NCBI RefSeq assembly: GCF_020740795.1
Contig: NC_067282.1
Coordinates: forward strand, 133,729,132-133,793,131
Length of the DNA stretch: 64,000 nucleotides
Source of the DNA: Apus apus
Lineage: Eukaryota > Chordata > Aves > Apodiformes > Apodidae
Direction of reading: 5' to 3'
Positions 1 through 12,244 of this stretch are shown in pieces; positions within the stretch are counted from its first letter, which is position 1; every line of letters begins with the position of its first letter. The notes under the pieces are model-generated. The model made no database searches, was not told the DNA's origin, and worked only from the letters and a program-made list of their open reading frames with translations. The position numbers were made by a program, and so were the translations under genes.

Positions 1-465
1 GGCTGCTTTGGGAACAGCCACCTCCCCTGGCTCTGGGGTCTTCCACAGCTGCATCATCAGAGTCCACTGGCAGCAAATCCTCACAAAATCCAAGTCCAGT
101 GGCCAAGTTCACCCCTCCTGGCACCTTCAGGGAATGTTCCACCATGTTCCTCTGAGTTCAGGGGAACAGCTGCCATCTCGCCATGGGTTGCAGGGGAACT
201 TCTGCTTGGGCACCTTCTTCCCCTTCTTCCTCACCAACCACCAGCACCGCTCTGCATCTCCAGCTCAGCTCTTCTTTCTAACTGCTCGCTCTGCTCAGGA
301 GTTCTCTCAGTTCTTTTGTATGTTAGTGGCAGAGGCGCAAATACTGTCCCTCTAATGGCTCCTTGGCTGGGTTTGGAGCAGGGGAAGCTTCTCAGCTTCT
401 TACCAGAGCCACCCCTGTGGCCCTTCCCCCGCTACCAAAAAACCCACCAAACCAAACCAGAACAC
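1..465. mobile_element. avian LTR-like dispersed repeat (truncated at window edge)
   Basis: This is a GC-richer block than the DNA that follows. It resembles a high-copy avian endogenous-retrovirus LTR-type repeat: a segment on the pattern GGGTTGCAGGGGAACTTCTG, then a C/T-rich stretch, then near 390-430 the pattern GGGGAAGCTTCTCAGCTTCT followed by AGAGCCACCCCTGTGGCCC and CCGCTACCAAAA. I recognise this order from repeats common in bird genomes, but could not assign a family. The left end is cut by the window, and no internal gag, pol or env coding was seen. The open frames across it are incidental. Confidence 0.55.
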
Positions 466-1209
466 CCTGGCAATTTCATTTCATTCTTTCATTTTGTCCT
501 GTGAAAAAGTAAAAAAGCTGTACCTTCATTTTGTAATTTTTATTCCCTTTGTCAGGTTCATAGACAGGTACAGTTTTTCCACATACACATGAAATCCCCT
601 TCGCCTGGAAGTTTCGCATTCCCAGTGGTCTGGTTCCTTGCAGGGGATTTCTAGGTGCTGTTAATCAGACTTTTTTCCTCCTCTGCCTCAGTCTTTCCAT
701 GCACAGTATGCTAGGCAAATAACATGAGAACTCCTTATTTTTGCAGCCAACTTGAATACAGGTATTCAGAGAGCTTTACTACATAAAATACACAGATTTT
801 TCAGGCAGGTACAATAAGAATAAAATATCCAGTTTTTCAAACTGGCAAACAACGCTCCTCTTTGCAAGTTCCAGTTGGATTGCCACAGCTACAGTGACAG
901 GAGGTTGTTCTGACAAACTTGGCAGACACCTCAAAATCTTCTTAAGTATTCACCTTCACCTCCCTCCTGCCTTAGTATTAGACTTCTTTTCCTAGACTTT
1001 TAATGACCATATGTAGAAAAACTATGACATTCTCTAATGGAGAGTTTCTTAAGAAGTGACAGTGTCAGTCAGTCCCAATTGCAGATAAACACTTGTGTGG
1101 AGATTTCTAGAAGCATTGCTTGAACCTTAGAAATCACCTAGCAGAATGGTATTTTTCTTCTTGCAGCCCAGCTCCTCAACTGTACAGCAGACACAACCTG
1201 TCTCCCCAT
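466..1209. other. noncoding stretch, nothing recognised
   Basis: Mixed-composition DNA between the LTR-like repeat and the first CR1 fragment. I see no convincing exon, RNA gene or repeat here. Confidence 0.5.
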
Positions 1210-1302
1210 TAATTAATAGAATCACAGAATCAAAGAATCATTAATATTGGAAGGGACCTTAAAGATCATCAAGTTCCAAGCCCCCTGCCATGAGCATGCC
1301 TC
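1210..1302 (-). mobile_element. CR1 LINE 3'-end fragment
   Basis: The plus strand reads AATAGAATCACAGAATC, then TTGGAAGGGACCTTAAAGA, CATCAAGTTCCAA and CCCCCTGCCATGAGC. This is the reverse complement of the highly conserved 3' end of avian CR1 non-LTR retrotransposons, including the short ATTCT-type terminal repeats at the low-coordinate end. The copy is therefore in minus orientation and heavily 5'-truncated, as most CR1 copies are. It has no coding capacity. Confidence 0.9.
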
Positions 1303-1711
1303 TAAGAGCTTCTCAGCTCCATAAGTTGAAGGCTGTTTTAATCAGGAACATAAGCTCTGAAAAATAGTCACAGGTTCTGGTCTTGGAGGATGCTAAAACC
1401 CCTAGCTCTCCTTCAGTCCCTCCTGCCGGGCTGAGCTGCTTTGCAGGTGCAGAGTCGCTGTCTCAGGCTGAGAAGCTCTGAAGTTACCCCCAAGGGTGCA
1501 CCTGCCTGAGACACGGCCTTGAAGTGCTCTCCAACCATGCACCCTCGATTCGAGGTGGAGGTGGCCATTAACATTCACATGACAGCCAGCACTTCAAAAC
1601 GGGTCACACACCACCACCCTTGCAGGGACAGACAGTAAAACAGACACAGCATCCTTAGACCAAGTACAGGAGCCAAACAACGCTACACACTTCAAAGAAG
1701 TAAAAACATTG
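1303..1711. other. GC-moderate unique stretch upstream of palindrome
   Basis: A slightly GC-richer stretch (about 1380-1640) with a short palindrome, CCTCGA-T-TCGAGG, near 1543. No open frame is convincing. If a transcript ends at the palindrome just to the right, this could be the end of its 3' UTR, but nothing here proves that. Confidence 0.3.
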
Positions 1712-1740
1712 TTTAATGTACTTTATAAAAGTACATTAAA
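1683..1740. terminator. candidate poly(A) site within a perfect palindrome
   Basis: Positions 1712-1740 form a perfect inverted repeat with 13-bp arms (TTTAATGTACTTT and its complement) around a 3-nt loop. Both arms carry ATTAAA, the second most common vertebrate poly(A) signal, so the hexamer is present on each strand. For a minus-strand transcript, ATTAAA (1717 to 1712) is followed about 22 nt downstream by the GU-rich run GTGTGTAG (1690 to 1683), a textbook spacing. For a plus-strand transcript, ATTAAA is at 1735-1740 and a TTTTGTGAGG run lies near 1775. No transcript evidence is available, so the role is inferred. Confidence 0.3.
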
Positions 1741-4700
1741 ATACTGCAAACAAAGATGTAAGAATTAAAATAATTTTGTGAGGTTACCATATATTTAATT
1801 TGACTTGGCCATAGAGAAATATCATCAAGACACACCACGAAACAATGCCTCACATCCAACTGGCCTTCTTTCTGGAGAACAAAGGTGCTGGAATTTAATC
1901 TTTCGGTGCCCCTCTTGGAAGTCTAAGTGAGAGGATATTTTAAGGGCTAAAATTTGGGATTGGTGCAGGCCTTTCTTTCCGCAAATACCATTTTAAGACT
2001 CAATGTGATTGTTGCAAAATATAAGGTAATAGAAGAGTTCCGGTCTTGCATTATAATGAACTGCAGGCTCAATTGTTTGTAGAAGTAAAATTGTGCTGAT
2101 GAGACTAGATCAAAGACAAACAAAAAATCAGTATTTCCTCTTGAGGGTAAACATTTTAGGGAGGTCATGCTTTTCAAGCAGCCTTTACTGTGGTTTAAAG
2201 GCAGAGAGATCTTGTAGTCAGATTTAATTTATTATCAAAACAACAGCAACAAAAAGAAGTGGGCCCATGAAAACTCCCGTGTCAGAAAATGCTCAAAGAA
2301 AACCAAATGTAGCAGCTCCTATTACCAAGTGGAACGTGCGACCAGTCTTGCTTTGTTTTAGAAATTGGCTGCAACACAGACAACAGAATGACATTAGTAA
2401 CAGCTACAACTGTCTACCATCCCCAGGCAGTAAACCTCCTGCAAAACTTCAGAGGCACCACCATTTTTAATTCCTTGCCAACATACACACTTGTCATGAT
2501 TGCTGGGATGCCAACCATTTCATGACAGAATCCAAATAGCAAGAATTTTTAATCCAGAGAATACTCAGTGAGCAACTTTTGTCAGTCCCAGTGCCTCATT
2601 CCAGAGTCTGAGAATAATATATTCCACAGCTGTTACAATTAAAACTAAATTCACTTAAAATTATTTATTCTTTCATTTTTTAAAATAAATAATTGCTTAT
2701 TGTGGCCAGTTTACTAAATCTGAATTTTGTGGACACAGTTTCATTATCTATGAATACTCAAGAGAATTGAAATTTAAAAAAAAAAAAAAAAGAGCAGAGA
2801 GGCCATATAATTGCTTAACCATGGGTTGAACAAAATCAGCTTTAGAGATCTAATTTCTGATTATGTCAACCAGCCTAGCAGCCCTAAACTGATGTGATTT
2901 GTGGAGCTCTTCCTTAGAGAGCTGAGTGGTCAAATGGCATTGATTAATTTAATGTCTAGCTGCTAAACTGTATCTAAAACCGGGAAAGAGAAACTGCATT
3001 TTCTTTTTACTATTAACCTATAATCAGTATTTGTAGTCAGAGCAGTAGCACTGCACGAACCTATGAATTTAGAGCAGTCTGTGTGCCCATGACCATAGTA
3101 GTTCCACATGTACATTAGAAATAATATGCCCTTAAATTTACTTTTTAGCAACAGCTTGCACTCTGGAGTTTTCATATAGCAGAAGCAGTTCTCTCCCATA
3201 GAAAAAATAAATAAATTGAAAAACCCGATACAATGTAAGAATCATATCCCAAGTACCACATGCTTAATCAAAGAATACCAGATATACCTGTAAAAGGGCT
3301 CCAATATCTTTAACATACTGCCTTCTCCTATTCTGCTACCAATCTCAAGAAGATAGGCATATCAGGCTGGAATTGTTTAAAGTTTTAAAAAAATCAGAGA
3401 AGAGAGATAATGAACCCAAAACTGGTAGGGTTTTACCCAGCATCTAAACCTGGTTTCTTAAAAGCATACCCAAAATGTCCGTCCTCTCAGGCTACCAGAA
3501 GAGAGATATTCTGCTTCCTTCAAGGTCCAGGGTAAAGGAAAAATTAAAGACTGGCCTCTAAGCAGTTCTTGTGGGCCAGATTGTCTGAAGCAAGTGTCAG
3601 TGCAACCCGTAAATGAAAACAAAGATATGGTTCTTGATCAAACATCTCCGAGGCTGTTTGTTACAGTCTGTCTGGATGCTACACCCACACTCCGACTAGC
3701 CTGTGGGCTGCTCTGAGTGCTAAGGGCCTACCCGAGAGCACTGTTTTAGACCTCTAAGCAGCAGTGAAATTCCACGGTGAGTTTTACATCAGCTTTAGTA
3801 GTTCACCTGATCTGTGTAATACCAATGTTGGGATCTGGTTTCATACCTGTTACTCATTCACAGAAATCTTGCCATATCACTGAGCATGCCTACTGGGAGG
3901 TGGGGGGAGAAAACACTGACAGACATAAGAATCATTAATGAGAGATGAAACTACTAATGAATGTTGCACAGTCCATTCAACAAGATGTACCTGAGGTCAG
4001 TTTAGCATGAATGCAATGTCTATGTATACCGAGGCAGAGCAGAAGTTACTCTGAGACACAGGAAAGCACACCCCACAGCATGTCAAATATGTGACAGAGG
4101 AATTTCTCACCAGAGACCTAAGTCCAGAATGATTGTATTTAAAATTGTGGCCGCTTCTTAGGGAAGAAGACAGCAGGTGCCTTCAAGATCCATTTATTGA
4201 TTCTCTGAGGTGCATTTAATTTAATATTGGCACCTTTTTCACATCCCTTTTCTATCCTGATTTTCACCACTCTCTGTACAGAAATAAATACACAAACACA
4301 TATGCATGAAAAATGATGTTAAAAAAAATTACAATACTTCCTACAAAAGAAAGAACTGAATTCCAGTTTTTAATCAGCTTTTTTAGCAGAGACAATTAAA
4401 AAAAAATATAAAAAAAATCATAACACGAGTCCATCTGCCATCCAGATATTTCAAGACCTTCTCCAACAGGAACAAGTTAAAATACAAATGTGCCTAAGTT
4501 AGAAATAATATAGCTGTCCCTGGTGAAAGAGCTTTAAGTTCCAAACCACAAGAATTACTATGATTCAGATTTATACAGCTCTGCTTTCACTAGTTGGTTG
4601 AGGACACTTTGCCATCAGTTGGATTGGTACAAAACATTATTAGAAATCACCCAAGTAATTTCATCTGTCAGGAATAGCCACACGTTGCTCATGCTCTTCT

Positions 4701-7700
4701 GAACTGCAGTGATTAGGCTTTTGGTGTAAATAAAAATACGAAGCTTCAACACCAAGACTCTTAAAAATTCAGCCCTGAATAATCTATCTGCAGTATAAGA
4801 TGACTTTATTTCCTTCAGTGTCAACATTTTCAGTAAAACCTTACTGACAAGGTTTCTTTTTTATGTCCTGCTTTTATATATTTAATAGTTCTTAATAACT
4901 AGGCCATTCTTATTTCTGACAGTGAAATGAAGAAACTTTTTATTAGAAAGAGTAAATCCTGATGCATTTTACAAAGGAAGAACACAGAAGACATTTATGC
5001 ATGTGACAGAGGTGTCCTGAATTCTCCTGTTAAAAGCAGCACACCTCTTCCTAGTCGATTTAACAGGCCCTGGTTCTAGTCCCAGGTAACAGGCCATCTC
5101 CTGTGCCTTCAACCTTGCTAGACACTGGGTGCCCAGAAACAGGCACTCACCACAGCTGATGAAAAGGATGTAAGTGCTTACAGAAACAACCCTTCCACTC
5201 AGAACAGAAAGTAGGTGGGAAAAATAATCCATCGCATTTCATCACCTACAGAGAAATTACACTTCTAGTGCTTTAAATGTAGGAACTATCAATTCATTTT
5301 ATGTCTATCTGTCTCAGATTTTGCTTTAGCTGGGTATGTAGCTTCCAATAATGAGAAACCATACATGCCAATCATTGTTTAAAAATGCGGTTTCATTCAT
5401 TATTATAGGCAAATTATTTGAAGTACTCAAGTAACATTATAAGACTATGAAAATATTTGGTAATTTGTAAAACTACAATATTTATGGGAAATAAAGAATA
5501 GGAGTTATACCAAAATAATAGAAATATTATGACTTACCCAAAATACTCCAAAGCAACATTACTGCCTTTCTATCCTTCCTTAGTTACCCAGGGAATTTAA
5601 ATACCTTCCATACAAGTACCTTTTGTTCCTTTAATCTTCAAAGTAATTTTTTTTCAATGTTAGCTAGAGCTGAGCCACTTTTTCTCACAGGACTTCTTGC
5701 ACAGGAATTATGTACAAACTAAAAGCGGTACATTTTGAAGACCCTTGCCATATTTATTTAAGCCTGTAGACATGTTTTAGAAGCTATCAGAAAAAGGTAT
5801 GAATTGTTAGGAATATATACTCATCCCTTTTCAGCTGGAGATTCGGTCAGCCAACTAAGTGTATAAATAAAGATTGTGATTTAGAGGACTGAACCGAAAA
5901 TGGTCACAGTTAAAGCACAAAAGTCCTCAAAATTTAGAAAATACCTAAGGTAACACTTCGCTCTTCTCAGAAAAAACTGTTTTGGCTGAAATCACCCTAT
6001 CAGAGTAAGTCTGTACAATATGCACAGCACTGCAAGTTCATCCCAAGTATTTTAAGTTTGGCAATATTCTAAGGAACTGGTAACAATACAAATATGAGAC
6101 AACCAGCTTCTTCTACAATTAACTTTCCCTGCTTTACTGCTATCCAGTTGGATAGAGGTAGTAAAGACCTTTCCAATGAATTAACTAATCTGAGATATGT
6201 CTTAAACTTATTATACCTCCTGTATTTCTATTTCAGCACATTCCTTCTGCGGAAAAAAAACACACAACAAAAACAATAACAAAAAACCCCAATAAAAAAA
6301 AAAACCCACACCAAACAAAAACCCCACAAAAACCCCAAAACAAGCAACATAAAAAAAAGAAGGATTATCAGTCATTTGCTGTGGACTGGAAAGAAATTCA
6401 GACTTGACAGGCTTGCAAGAGCTATTTAATATTGGAGCAACTGCACTGCCCATTTTCTATATTCATTTATCACTAGCCAAGTTAAAATCTCATGTTTACA
6501 AGGGAATCTGCTTTTCACAGGTGTGTCTAAAGCTTTTGGTAGAAAAAGTCAAAATTATTCAATTTCTTGTGGAATTACAAAGAAAACAGCAGCTGGGAGG
6601 AAAATAAAAAACCCCACACAACCAATCCTCTTTCTTAATCTGAACATATGTAAATTAACTTTCAATAAATGTAACTACCACTGGGTCAGCCTTTCCACTC
6701 TGCTGGTTTGAGAATTTGAAAACACCATGTTCCCTGGGCCAGAAACTGAAAAACCAGGAAAAGAAGCAAACTTAACTTGGATCTGTGTTTGCATCTGTTT
6801 TCAAAAATACTTCATTTCTCACTTTGCAACAGGTAAGGCAAGGCCAGATTTCCTGATTTCTCTTTCTATTTATATCTGGAGCAATGCAGCATCAGGTGAC
6901 TGTCAACCACACTTATCCAGGGCATGGGAAGCATGGGAAAAGCATTTCTCCTCCCTGTGAGAGTATCCAGAGCAAGTGATTTGAACCAAGCTTTATTGGG
7001 CATGAAAAGGCTTCTAAGATATGTTCCAAAATATCCTCCTATGAACACATAAATAATGACCAACAGAATGAGAAAACAGTTAAGAGTATTGAATGTTAGC
7101 TAGCCCAAGACCCAAAGCTTAGTTTTTTCCAAAAAAACCCATGTTACTACTGAGAAAACTGTGAAACAACTTAGCAATTTAGAGAGGCTAGAATTTATTG
7201 TATAAATTGAAGATATTCTGATTACAATTTTTTTTTTAATTAACTATTTCTGACGGTATTATTGGATATTACCTGATTTTATTGTTAGCTGGGTTTCTTC
7301 CTCAAAAAATGAATGTCAACCTGCAGAGACTTTAACCTTAACACAACTTCAAACATTAGATTTACTGGAACAGATCACTTCCTTAAAAATACATGAAGAT
7401 CAAGTTTTGAAGATTTTAATTTAGTATCTGGCCTTGCAATTTTTTCTGATGTCTAGTCCTAAAGAGAGATATATATTTTACTAGACTTCTGTACATCAGA
7501 GATAGCAATAATAACTCACTATTTTCTTGATAAGAACAACCACCTCTTAGCCAGATGGATTTTTCCTCTCTCTCTATTTTATGTAAGAAGATTCTTATAG
7601 TGAGCTATCTGTATTTTAAATTCAGTGTAAAATACATGGACACCCAAATCTCAGCTTTTTAACACCACTGGCACATAATTAAAGACACAAACTGAGACAA

Positions 7701-9586
7701 GAATCAGCAAACGGGTACCATTTAATCAATGGGAATCATTATATAATTATTTTAAGGCCTTGAAGCTCACAAACCCCAGTACCTTTCCAGTAGATATGCA
7801 CAGCCCAAAACAATCCCTGTTGTTGCAGAGATAAATGGGCTTCATAGCCAAGAAACAGGCACTATTTTGAACTAAGCTGGAATAGGAATCAAATCATAGA
7901 CTCAAAAGGCCTTCAGAGAAACTGTGTTGCGGGTAACTCTCTTACACACCAGTGATCCTCCAGGACTGATATTTCAGCTGATCTCAACTGTCTCAGAAGT
8001 GACACAAAAGACGCACAACACCTTAAAGGTCTGTTATATATAAGGCTCTGTCCTCAGACACAGTAAATCCAAAACGCTTCATATATTTATACACACGTAT
8101 GCACGAACACACATATATTCACCCACATATGTTTCCTGTGCAAATCAAAGTATTATCATCCTATGGCAGGATTCCTGTTCAGCTTAATCACGTTCTTGAT
8201 TTAATCCATAGTCGAACCACGCAGGCTTCAAGAACAGTGCAATGGATTTGTCAGCAAAAGACTTATTTACACTAGTTATTTCGAGAATTAAGACACCGAT
8301 GTAACGGCTACATAATCTTTGCACATTTTCATTAATAACTCTGGTGGTTTGGTGTGTGGACACTAATAGGGTACCAGAATATAGGTATCATTTTTATCTA
8401 CAGCATTCAGAATTATTTTTAAAAGTGTGCAGGCTTTTCTTTTACTGCAGATACACAGGTGATAGGAGGATAGGGGATAACCAGATAAAAAAAAAATAAT
8501 AAAAAAAATCTGCATGCTATTGATTCTCCCACACTTATTACTGACTGCTATGTCTTCTACCACAAATATTCTCTTTGATGTTAACAAGAAAGATGAGCTT
8601 TAAGGGCTGCAAGAATGCTTATGCCCGGCACTGTCTTAATTATAAACTTGTCTGACTATAAATAAATAAAAAATAAATTTTTTGTATGCCCTGGCCAAAT
8701 TCCTAAGGCTACAAAGTAAGTGTTCCATTATTTCTTATAAGACACATTTTATATTGCCATGAATATAAACACCTGTAATATTAAGAACCGCACCCAATAC
8801 ACATTTAGACTACGAGGTCTTTGGCAATAATTTTATCTATCTATACGATCTGAAACAGATGCAGGAGAAAAAGATTCACATATACATGAAAGTACTGATA
8901 TCCCTTAGAAAATGCTCTTTATATGAAATACTGTGACTACAGTTGCAGCAAAGGTACCCCTACCACACCCCAATTACCTGTACTAAATTGATACAGCAAT
9001 TAGCAAATACACTGGAAGAATGCAATTCACCAAATGTAAGATGATAATGGATAACACTGACAAAACCAAAACAAAACTAGTAAAAAAAGGCAACAACATT
9101 AACTACACACGGTGCAAATATTTCAGCTGTTTCTAAGGAGCTAAGCAAGCCAAAATATATTTTACCACTCAGCGACTCTTACTTTCTGTACTTCCAATAA
9201 AACTTATTTTCCATAGTTAAACATTTCTGTACTTTGACATATACTATGAAAAGAATAAAGAAAGCACATTATATGCTTTCATTTTTTAAAGTAAACTATC
9301 TTCAAATAGATATCTATAGAATTAACTTCGGTAGTAAAATCAGGTTTATTGTTGTTTCTGTTTGCATTATTCGAACAAATATTGCATTGCAGTTTTCTTA
9401 CATGGAATTACTCCTAGAGACATTTCAGCATAGGGCTCAATGCACAAACAGTATCTTCTCTCCCCTAAAATTCATACCAGCTTCTACTTTACAACTGCGT
9501 TGTTTGTTCTTTTTTTTTTTTTTAGTCTTACCCCAGGTTTCAGATGAATCTTCTAGGCGTCCTGCAGAAAACATGATGGAAAACTT
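1741..9586. other. AT-rich noncoding stretch; possible long 3' UTR
   Basis: About 7.8 kb of AT-rich DNA with A-runs (for example 2776-2791), an A/C-rich tract at 6250-6347 and scattered short open frames of 60-90 codons that look random. A plus-strand CAG|GTAAGG donor at about 6833 has no convincing acceptor upstream. If the exon at 9587-9714 is real and the poly(A) site near 1700 is used, this stretch would be its 3' UTR. No RNA gene was recognised. Confidence 0.3.
6250..6347. repeat. A/C-rich low-complexity tract
   Basis: The plus strand is almost purely A and C, with repeated AAAACCCC- and AACAAA-like words and no fixed period. Similar tracts recur through the window on either strand. Confidence 0.8.
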
Positions 9587-9714
9587 CTATTCAGCTACAT
9601 TCATCCTGTGTTTTGAATGATGATTCAGATGAAGAGCTTTTTCAATGTTAAACTGTAATTCTTCTGCTGTAAATTTCACAGTCCTTACAGGAAGACTACA
9701 TCGAGGCTGATACA
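9587..9714 (-). CDS. candidate terminal coding exon, protein not recognised
   Basis: On the minus strand a pyrimidine-rich acceptor (TTATTTTTTCAG, ending at 9715) is followed by 128 nt open in one phase only. It has two bases completing a split codon, 41 sense codons, then TAG at 9589-9587. The peptide begins YQPRCSLPVRTVKF, continues TAEELQFNIEKAL and ends KHRMNVAE. It is charged, with a possible amphipathic helix, and is not low-complexity. The other two phases hit stops early, and the same frame meets a TGA about 36 nt upstream of the acceptor, as expected for an exon edge. I could not match the peptide to a family or find the preceding exon with confidence. It may be the 3'-terminal exon of a minus-strand gene whose promoter could lie near 30 kb, or a chance frame. 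Confidence 0.3.
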
Positions 9715-11929
9715 CTGAAAAAATAATTATAAAACAGAAAATCTTTCACCGTGCAGAAATGTAAATAAGCATAAGCAGTAAATACATGTAAGGGTATTCT
9801 TTTTTCTGCTCTTGTAAGTTTTGGGCACGGTCACCGATATCAGCTGTAAAAGAAAGGATACCTGAACATTTCATTTAGAATTCAAACATACAAAGAGTGC
9901 ACATCCAAAAACTGAAGCTGCACAGAAATGCTCATTTTTTAAAACTGAGTCCTGTATCAGTATGTAGATAGGGAAGAACAAGACATTTTTAGTGCACACA
10001 TTTTAGCTTTGCAAGAGCAGCAGTTCTCAAATGATTCCCCACACAACGATCTTATTCTTTGTGTCCTTTTTATCAACATGCTGCTAGAAACTTCTCTATC
10101 TTCATCCATTAGCTGTGTGATCACACTGCACAGAACGACACTCTTTGTCAGGAGACTGCACGGTACCACAAGGAAAAAGCAACTGATCGAGCAGTGCGCG
10201 CATATATTTCCAACTACTCTCTATACAGTCAGACAAACTGTAACAGAACAGAAGTTATCTGCATTGTAAAGCAGGACAGCAGTATTGTTTTTGAACTGTA
10301 CACCCCACGCATTTCAGCAACGTGAAAAGGACAGACACCTGCTTTTTGACTTACAAGTCACGTAGTCTGTAAAATAACAGAGTAAACCTGATCTGATGAA
10401 TTGTCCAGTGTAGGAGTAGCATTAATGGTTTCTCAAACATTTTGCAGATTATTTATTACACAGGTTTTCTAGTAGAAAGGGTAACCATGTTACAGACAGA
10501 GGCTGGAGATTTCCTAAGGACACTGTGCAGTGTTCAGGAAGGCAGACATGGTATCAACATTGCAAGCTTAAATCTAAGATAAAACTAATTAATGGCTGAA
10601 GAATTATCATGGTTTTTAATTAGAGAAGGGCCTCCTCCACAAACCTCGTCTCCCGGTAAAAATCCGTTCTGCATTTTGCTAGAGAGGGGCCAAACCTGGT
10701 GTGCAGCAGGAGACTCATCCCCATCTGCAGTATGTATGTGAAAACCAGTCATCTTGGATGATTCAAATCTTGCAGAAACAGGAATTCCTGTTGCCCTGCT
10801 CACACAGATGCTTGTGGACAGCTCAAAGACTCCTTGAGCAGTATTTGAGTATCTTGGCAAAAGATTAATTTACTGGTTGTTACAGTGCAAGATTTACCTT
10901 TAAAAACACTTGTCCCAGACAGGTTAAATATGTAAGCAAGCCCCTACACATAGTTAATAAAATTATATGCATTTTTATTTTAATTATATGTAATAAAATT
11001 AAATACATTAAATATTAAATTTAACTGTACTCATATAGAATATACAAATATACAACTCTCGATAGAATAATATATGTTGTTGTTCTCAACTATCAATTTA
11101 TATAGTGGCAGGTTGATTAATTTCAATCCATACTTCTATATGCATGCCTTAGAGTATTAGTGTATACTTTAATTACTGTGCCAAACAGATGAGCAAATAA
11201 TGGCAGCTATCATTTTAGAACTTTACAGACATGGTTCACTATTTGGAAAAACCCTTCTCAGATTAACATTCACTTCACAAAAGCAACAGACTCTTGATCT
11301 TATCCATGTTGCTTAATTTTAAAATCAGATCACGAATTTCATGATATTCAGCATTGTTCTTGAAGCCTTGGTCCTGTATTTATGCAATTACAAGACACTT
11401 AATGATTTAATGCTAAGCATATCTCTAACCTTCATGTTTTATGCTTAAAATGTGTATCTCAGCTGCCTGAAAACCACTCAGCAGAGTAAGAGAAATTCTA
11501 CAGTGTTTTAACATCTTATAGCATTTAAACTATGTCACGATTTTTAAATCCAGGCTAATATTTTTCTAAATTAATGCCTGAAATTAGCAACACCACACTA
11601 TTAACCCAGAAATCTGCTGTAAAGGCCGAGGCCAGGCGAGCCAACAGCATCAGCTCCTGGCAGCGCTTCTAGCTGCTGGTCAGCAAAAATACCCATATAC
11701 CTTAGAAGAACCTGGAGAGAGCAGTATAGCTCGTGTGCAGCCACCAAGCCTGTTCTGGCTACAGACACCATGTGGACCTGCAGGATATAGCCCCCAGCAG
11801 TGTCCAGACAGGCCTCCTGTGTCACTCCCCAGCTTGCTGAGCGTTACCACAACCTAGACAGCCAACGGAGGAGGATCCCCCAGACTGTCAGCAGCTGGAA
11901 TGTTGGCCCTGTGAGAAGACGCTATGGAA
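9715..11929. other. AT-rich noncoding stretch
   Basis: No gene recognised. A minus-strand frame at 10585-10860 is open for about 90 codons but lacks an ATG and convincing splice sites. The part from 11600 to 11929 is more GC-rich and may belong to the element that ends in the CR1 tail to its right. Confidence 0.35.
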
Positions 11930-12244
11930 CTGAGCTTGCTCAGCTTGGAGAAGAGAAGGCCTTTCCACACCTGAGGGGAGGCTATCGAGAAGTCAGAGCC
12001 AGGCTCTTCGCAGTAGGGTGTGGTGGGAGAACAAGAGAAAACGGACATAAGTTGAAATATGAGAGGTTCAGGCTGGAAAGAAGGGAAAACGTTCTGTCGT
12101 GAAAAAGGCTGTGCAGCCTCCATGCCTGGAGGCTTTCATGGCTCATCTGGATGAAACCTGGTCTCATCTCACAGCTGACCATTCTTTGAGCAGAAGGTTG
12201 GACCTCCTGAGGTCTCTTCCAATCTAAAGGATGATCCTATGTTT
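11930..12244 (+). mobile_element. CR1 LINE 3' end, plus orientation
   Basis: Starting with CTCAGCTTGGAGAAGAGAAG, the sequence follows the avian CR1 3' consensus in order. It passes through a diverged middle (a CAGGCTGGAAAGAAGGGAAA segment, then GGAGGCTTTCATGGCTCATC) to GGTTGGACCTCCTGAGGTC, TCTTCCAATCTAAAGGATG and ATCCTATG at the end. It is a 5'-truncated copy of about 315 bp, clearly degenerated, with several frame breaks and no reverse-transcriptase motifs. It lies opposite in orientation to the fragment at 1210-1302. Confidence 0.85.

Noticed and set aside
6727..6833. Possible plus-strand first exon with CAG|GTAAGG donor
   Set aside because: The donor is good, but there is no promoter signal, and no acceptor or downstream partner exon could be paired with it.
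7880..7925. Possible third CR1 remnant (AATCATAGACTC-like word)
   Set aside because: Only a short stretch resembles the CR1 tail and the following sequence does not continue the consensus.
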